Positions 5,758 to 9,392 of a stretch of DNA of 9,392 nucleotides are shown here, one piece after another. Position 1 is the stretch's first letter, and the number at the start of each line of letters is the position of its first letter. A program made the position numbers and the translations under genes. Under the pieces are notes generated by a model that saw only the letters and a list, made by a program, of their open reading frames with translations, ran no database searches and was not told the DNA's origin. Source of the DNA: Bacteroidales bacterium UBA714 (GTDB lineage: Bacteria; Bacteroidota; Bacteroidia; Bacteroidales; UBA932); assembly GCA_002298075.1 (NCBI GenBank), contig DBLW01000172.1:597-9988 (forward strand), given 5' to 3'.

Positions 5758-6738
5758 TCATTTCATCAGTTCGCGGACATTCTCTTCGGTCAATCCGCAA
5801 AGTGATGCTATCTGTTCCAAAGGCATCCCGGCTTCAATCATTCTACCGGCTATTTCCATCTTCCCTTCCTCCAGTCCATGCTTTCTTCCTTCTTCCCGTC
5901 CTTTCTTTTCAAGGAATGCCTCTCTTGCTATCCTGTCGCGTTCAGTGTACATGTCCTTTTCGTAGATTAGTCTTTTTTCCATATCGAACCCGGCTATTTC
6001 CGCGCAGTCGAAGAGCTTTCCGAAGACGTCTTTCTCCATTTCTTGCGGCATGTCTTCAAGCGTCCCCATGTTCTTGAATGAATAGCACCACTTGTCCATG
6101 AGCGTCTCGCATTCGTCAAGTCCTTTTTTGAAACGTCCGAGTTCGACAAAGATAGTGAAAATCGTTTCATCGGCAAATTCTTTGGTCCTTGTCTCCATGA
6201 AAGTATATCTTGATACGACTTCATCTGTCCACAGAGTCTCATCCGCATGAGGCATAGACTCTTCAAGAATCGCAATCAGATATACCTGCGGTATGTCATA
6301 ACCGGGACTCTTGTCTTTGGACTTGCCTTTTTCCGTGTCTGCGTCATACACTTTGGAGGTGTAGCTTATGCATCTTTTAAAGAAATACTCCTGACTTCCC
6401 CTCTGCATTTCGACAATGAATGTCGTTCCGTCTGCGCCCCTGCACCTGAGGTCGAAGCGGACACCTCTGGTTGATGGAGCCAGCCCTTGGATCTCAGTAG
6501 TTGCATATGTGATTTCTTCCACTTTCCTGTGCTTTGGAAGCAGCAGGTTGAGCAGGTCGGTAAGTACCTCCTTGTTTCCTTTGTCTCCGAAAACTGCCTT
6601 GAATCCGGCATCGGACATCATGTCCACATACCGTTGTCTCTTCCCGTCTCCCGCCGCTTGCGGCCGCTTGCAATGTTGTCTCCCATGATGCTTTGGATTG
6701 AAATTATGTTCCTGTGCATTGTGCACAATTGCAAACAT
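5758..6738 (-). CDS. Rpn-family PD-(D/E)XK nuclease / transposase-like protein (start uncertain)
   Basis: The frame is open for 326 residues from ATG 6738; the recognisable protein begins at residue 37 with YVDMMSDAGFKAVFGDKGNK, the usual N-terminus of this family. The nuclease core shows Asp96 (GVRFDLRC) and the E-x-Q motif Glu110/Gln112 (FIVEMQ). The family's YxxKVYD, DETIFxIFVELxRF and LMDKWCYS blocks follow. The C-terminus has a charged, Gly/Glu-rich helix (EKKGREEGRKHGLEEG) and a final helical segment (MPLEQIASLCGLTEENVRELMK). Relatives such as E. coli RpnA promote recA-independent recombination and cleave DNA; many are recently described phase-variable or defence-like nucleases. No IS inverted repeats flank the gene, so it is not shown to be mobile. 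Residues 1-36 are His-rich and unlike the family, so the real start is probably downstream of 6738 (see the repeat at 6651-6670). The nearest in-frame alternatives are GTG 6627 and ATG 6621. It lies 73 bases after the end of the GH95 gene. Confidence 0.8.
   Translation of the reverse strand: MFAIVHNAQEHNFNPKHHGRQHCKRPQAAGDGKRQRYVDMMSDAGFKAVFGDKGNKEVLTDLLNLLLPKHRKVEEITYATTEIQGLAPSTRGVRFDLRCRGADGTTFIVEMQRGSQEYFFKRCISYTSKVYDADTEKGKSKDKSPGYDIPQVYLIAILEESMPHADETLWTDEVVSRYTFMETRTKEFADETIFTIFVELGRFKKGLDECETLMDKWCYSFKNMGTLEDMPQEMEKDVFGKLFDCAEIAGFDMEKRLIYEKDMYTERDRIAREAFLEKKGREEGRKHGLEEGKMEIAGRMIEAGMPLEQIASLCGLTEENVRELMK
6651..6670 (-). repeat. two-copy 10-bp tandem repeat in the 5' end of the Rpn gene
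   Basis: CCGCCGCTTG and CGGCCGCTTG lie head to tail and differ at one position. Ten bases is not a multiple of three, so gain or loss of a unit would change the reading frame joining an upstream start to the Rpn body. The repeat is visible; a role as a frame switch is conjecture. Confidence 0.5.
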
Positions 6739-6739
6739 A
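6718..6739 (-). promoter_or_regulatory. candidate promoter -7 element with adjoining palindrome upstream of the Rpn gene
   Basis: On the minus strand TATGTTTG (6739-6732) matches TAnnTTTG exactly. Three to fourteen bases further on is ATTGTGCACAAT (6718-6729), a perfect 12-base palindrome at the place where transcription would begin. This is the geometry of a repressor site overlapping a start point. No clear -33 element is present. If this is a promoter, ATG 6738 is inside it and cannot be the translation start. The motifs are seen; the function is inferred. Confidence 0.35.
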
Positions 6740-6811
6740 GTAATAATGGCATCTCTTGAGACCTTCAGTTTTGAGATTTAAATATTTTTTAAAGAAGATA
6801 TTTCTGTTTCT

Positions 6812-9364
6812 TTATAAAATTTCTTTTTCTTTAAAAGAGATTGAGACCTTTTCTCCCGGGCGTGCAGTAAGTATGGCGTATCCGTCATTGCATTCCAAAG
6901 GCTTGCCGTATGCTGTCAGGCTCATGCCTGAAGGGACTTTTAGCCTGTTTTCCGTCTGCCCACCTCCTGTAAGTGTCATTGATGACGGCATTCCGTTTTT
7001 CCATTCGAGGTCAACTTCCGCTCCTCCGCGTACCTTGAATCCTCTCATGCTGCCTTCTTTCCATTCCTCAGGCAGGGCGGGGAGCAGGTTGATGAATCCT
7101 TCATGGCTTTGCAGGAGCATTTCAGATATGCCGGCAGCGCCTCCGAAATTGCCGTCAATCTGGAATGGGGGGTGTGAACAGAAAAGGTTCGGATATGTGC
7201 CGCTTACATGATGCAAGACTTTTCCGGCATTGATTAGTCCGGATTCCGCATCATTGATGTCCGCATATTCATATGCCGGGTGGAGCAGGCTCCGAAGAAG
7301 TTTCAGTGCCCTGTCCCCGTCACCGAGCCTTGCCCAGAAGTTAAGTTTCCATGCCCGGCTCCAGCCTGTTGCCTCGTCTCCGCGCCTGTTCAATGTGTTC
7401 CTGCATGCCTGGGCAAGTTCCGGAGTAGAAGACGGTGTTATCTGGTTGCCCGGATGCAGACCGTACAAATGGGACACATGCCTGTGGTGAGGGTCAACTT
7501 CCTCATAGTCTTCAAGCCATTCCATCAGATATCCTCCTGAACTTATGCTGTGAGGCGGGAGCTGCGAAATGGCAGCGGCAAGCGAGTCTTTGAAAGAAAC
7601 CGGGATGTCAGACAGTCCTTCCTCCCTCAGTATTTCTGCTGCGGATAACGTGTTGCTGAAAAGCTCTCTGACAAGCTGGCAGTCCATGGTCGGGCCCATG
7701 CAGATGCTTACTTTCTTGCCGTCGCACCAGAACTCGTTTTCGGGAGAGGAGGTCGGGGCTGTCACCAGATATCCGTTCTTTCTGTTCCTTACCATAGTTG
7801 AGAGGAAGAATCTTGAGGCTCCCTCAAGAGCAGGATATATCTTTGCAAGATAATCTTTATCAAGGGTATAGGCATAATGCTCCCAAAGATGTGCGCATAG
7901 CCATGCTCCTCCGGTGTTTGTCGCTCCCCATGAAGGGTGCTCACCTGGCGCGGTATAATTCCATACGTTGGTCATCATATGCAGCACCCAGCCCTCGGCG
8001 TCCGTTCCATAGAAGTTCCTGGCTGACTTTTCTCCGCTCGGAATCAGGTTGAGGACCAGCTCCGTAAGAGGTAGATGCAGCTCCGGCAGATTGCCCGGCT
8101 CGGCTATCCAGTGGTTCATCTGGACATTTATATTGGTGTGATAGTCACCGTTCCATGGTGTCTCGAACGTATTGGCCCATAGCCCCTGGAGATTTGGAGG
8201 CAGGCTTCCCTCACGCGTGCTTGATATGAGCAGATAACGCCCGTAATTATAATACAGGGTCGCAAGCGCATTGTCCGCCACGCCCTCCGCATATGCCTTC
8301 AGCCTTTGCTCTGTAGTCATGGATTCCGTGCCGCATTCTGATTTTATGCTAAGTGATGTCCTTGCGTACAGTTCCCTGTGGCTTTCTACGGAAGAGTCAT
8401 ATAATTTCTTCATATCCTTGCACCTTGCTTTGGAACTTTTGTGTTTTAAGGCTGATTCCGTGACATCCTCAAGCAGTGAAAGTGCCTTTGCGTCATAGCC
8501 GTCCCCTTCAAAATAACTCGTAGCTGCAGATATGATGACCCAGGCCTTGTCTGCATCATGTACGCTGATGCAAGGATATACGTTATTGTGTACCTGAGCT
8601 TTTTCTCCGGCAGTTATTACTCCGGCATATGCGGCATATCTCATTCCCTGCACGTCATCCTTGCCGCTGTTCAGCGAGCCTTCGAGCTTTATCAGTCCGT
8701 CTGAAGTCAGTGTACATTTTCCTCGCCCGTTCCGGTCCATTGAGACTGTGAAATCGAGTCCTTCAGGCTCGGAAACTTCAAGCTCCACGACAATCACATC
8801 CTTGTCGCGTGATACATAATACTTTCTGTTGTAATCTTTTCCGCCGCACTGGTAGCGTGTGCAGGCAGTGGCTGAGGAAATGTCCAGCCATCTTGCGTAG
8901 TCATGCGTATCCCTGCAACCGTTCCCGTAGTCCAGGGTGAGCCAGCCGAGCACTTCATAGCTTCCGTATGTCCCGCCCCCCGTCGGCTTATGCGGAACGA
9001 ACCGTTTGTACATGACTTCCTGAGCCTGTGCATTGAGACCCTGCTGGAGCAGTTCCCTTATTTCGTGCAGGCTTTCCGCTGCATCAGGATTTGAATAATC
9101 GGCTTCGCATCCGCTCCAGAGTGAAATCTCGTTCAGCACTATTCTTTCCCTGGATATGCCTCCGTCCGGCATCATGCCGAGCCTGCCGTTTCCGAGAGGA
9201 AGAGTCTCCTCCCATGCTGATGCCGGCCTGTCGTAAAAAAGGATGCTTTCCGGGTCCGGCTGAAATGTGTTTGATTGGGTGGCAGTGCCTGTCGTACATG
9301 ATGACGACAGTACGGCAAATGCAGTTGCGGCCATGGCCGTCATACAAAATGCAGTTATTTTCAT
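6812..9364 (-). CDS. GH95 alpha-L-fucosidase (alpha-1,2-fucosidase type), lipoprotein
   Basis: This is an 850-residue exported enzyme expected to hydrolyse terminal alpha-1,2-fucose (or galactose in some members) from host mucin, milk or plant glycans by inversion. Residues 1-22 are a lipoprotein signal with Cys23 (VLSSSC), so it is probably anchored in the outer membrane or periplasm. The order is an N-terminal beta-domain (about 40-290, opening FYDRPASAWEETLPLGNGRLG), a linker, an (alpha/alpha)6 barrel (about 340-710) and a C-terminal beta-domain. Catalytic residues known from Bifidobacterium AfcA are all found: Asn411 and Asn413 in HTNINVQMNHW, acid Glu542 in SSPENEFW, and Asp737 in FQIDGNFGG. 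I chose ATG 9364; the frame stays open upstream to the window edge through GTG 9376, but only from ATG 9364 is the signal peptide standard. Family length is normal and the gene looks intact. No SusC/SusD, sulfatase or other hydrolase genes are in view. Confidence 0.93.
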   Translation of the reverse strand: MKITAFCMTAMAATAFAVLSSSCTTGTATQSNTFQPDPESILFYDRPASAWEETLPLGNGRLGMMPDGGISRERIVLNEISLWSGCEADYSNPDAAESLHEIRELLQQGLNAQAQEVMYKRFVPHKPTGGGTYGSYEVLGWLTLDYGNGCRDTHDYARWLDISSATACTRYQCGGKDYNRKYYVSRDKDVIVVELEVSEPEGLDFTVSMDRNGRGKCTLTSDGLIKLEGSLNSGKDDVQGMRYAAYAGVITAGEKAQVHNNVYPCISVHDADKAWVIISAATSYFEGDGYDAKALSLLEDVTESALKHKSSKARCKDMKKLYDSSVESHRELYARTSLSIKSECGTESMTTEQRLKAYAEGVADNALATLYYNYGRYLLISSTREGSLPPNLQGLWANTFETPWNGDYHTNINVQMNHWIAEPGNLPELHLPLTELVLNLIPSGEKSARNFYGTDAEGWVLHMMTNVWNYTAPGEHPSWGATNTGGAWLCAHLWEHYAYTLDKDYLAKIYPALEGASRFFLSTMVRNRKNGYLVTAPTSSPENEFWCDGKKVSICMGPTMDCQLVRELFSNTLSAAEILREEGLSDIPVSFKDSLAAAISQLPPHSISSGGYLMEWLEDYEEVDPHHRHVSHLYGLHPGNQITPSSTPELAQACRNTLNRRGDEATGWSRAWKLNFWARLGDGDRALKLLRSLLHPAYEYADINDAESGLINAGKVLHHVSGTYPNLFCSHPPFQIDGNFGGAAGISEMLLQSHEGFINLLPALPEEWKEGSMRGFKVRGGAEVDLEWKNGMPSSMTLTGGGQTENRLKVPSGMSLTAYGKPLECNDGYAILTARPGEKVSISFKEKEIL

Positions 9365-9392
9365 TATGCGGGTCACTACTGTCCCATTAAAA

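Noticed and set aside
6776..6795. AT-rich near-palindrome (TTTAAATATTTTTTAAA) after the GH95 gene as terminator
   Set aside because: Low-complexity AT pairing only, with no GC stem; too weak to call.
5758..6811. Insertion sequence around the Rpn 'transposase-like' gene
   Set aside because: No terminal inverted repeats or target-site duplication found on either side; Rpn-family genes are commonly not part of an IS.
6756..8498. Several plus-strand frames of 75-151 codons opposite the GH95 gene
   Set aside because: The GH95 frame has all catalytic motifs in order; the opposing frames show no domain.

Overview
The window looks like a piece of a gut Bacteroidales chromosome (Bacteroides/Phocaeicola-like). 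This rests on four things: lipoprotein-type exported enzymes, start codons without clear Shine-Dalgarno sequences, matches to the Bacteroidetes -7 promoter motif TAnnTTTG, and the gene families present. These families are a GH95 alpha-fucosidase lipoprotein, a TGS-fused nucleoside kinase, a PD-(D/E)XK 'Rpn/transposase-like' nuclease and a PTS-EIIC_2 permease. The species cannot be fixed from the sequence alone.

Layout. Positions 1-376 hold no gene I can support, only a candidate promoter. A small helix-turn-helix protein, probably a 3'-truncated remnant, lies at 377-610 (+). It runs tail-to-tail into a two-gene minus-strand unit: an EIIC-like membrane permease (985-1989) followed by a cupin protein (572-949). 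A short divergent intergenic region (1990-2124) holds two tandem -7 elements facing the permease. It separates that unit from a plus-strand pair: a 554-residue nucleoside kinase (2125-3789) and a YiiX-like cysteine-peptidase lipoprotein (3814-4596). A hairpin at 4584-4624 sits exactly between the converging stop codons of this pair and the next gene, a minus-strand membrane acyltransferase (4625-5596). The Rpn-family nuclease (5758-6738, minus) and the GH95 fucosidase (6812-9364, minus) complete the window. The fucosidase N-terminus lies 28 bases from the window end.

How the genes work together. Only two adjacent pairs look co-transcribed: permease-cupin and kinase-YiiX lipoprotein. The acyltransferase (probable surface polysaccharide modification) and the fucosidase (cleavage of terminal fucose from host or dietary glycans) fit a glycan-adapted gut bacterium, but nothing ties them into one pathway. 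I see no rRNA, tRNA, CRISPR array, complete insertion sequence or defence island. Most of the window is ordinary chromosomal content, and I do not see a convincing new multi-gene system. The points most worth a second look are the 5' end of the Rpn gene (a 10-bp tandem repeat, a frame conflict and a palindrome), the orphan EIIC-like permease with a cupin, the in-frame stop just upstream of the acyltransferase, and the truncated HTH gene.
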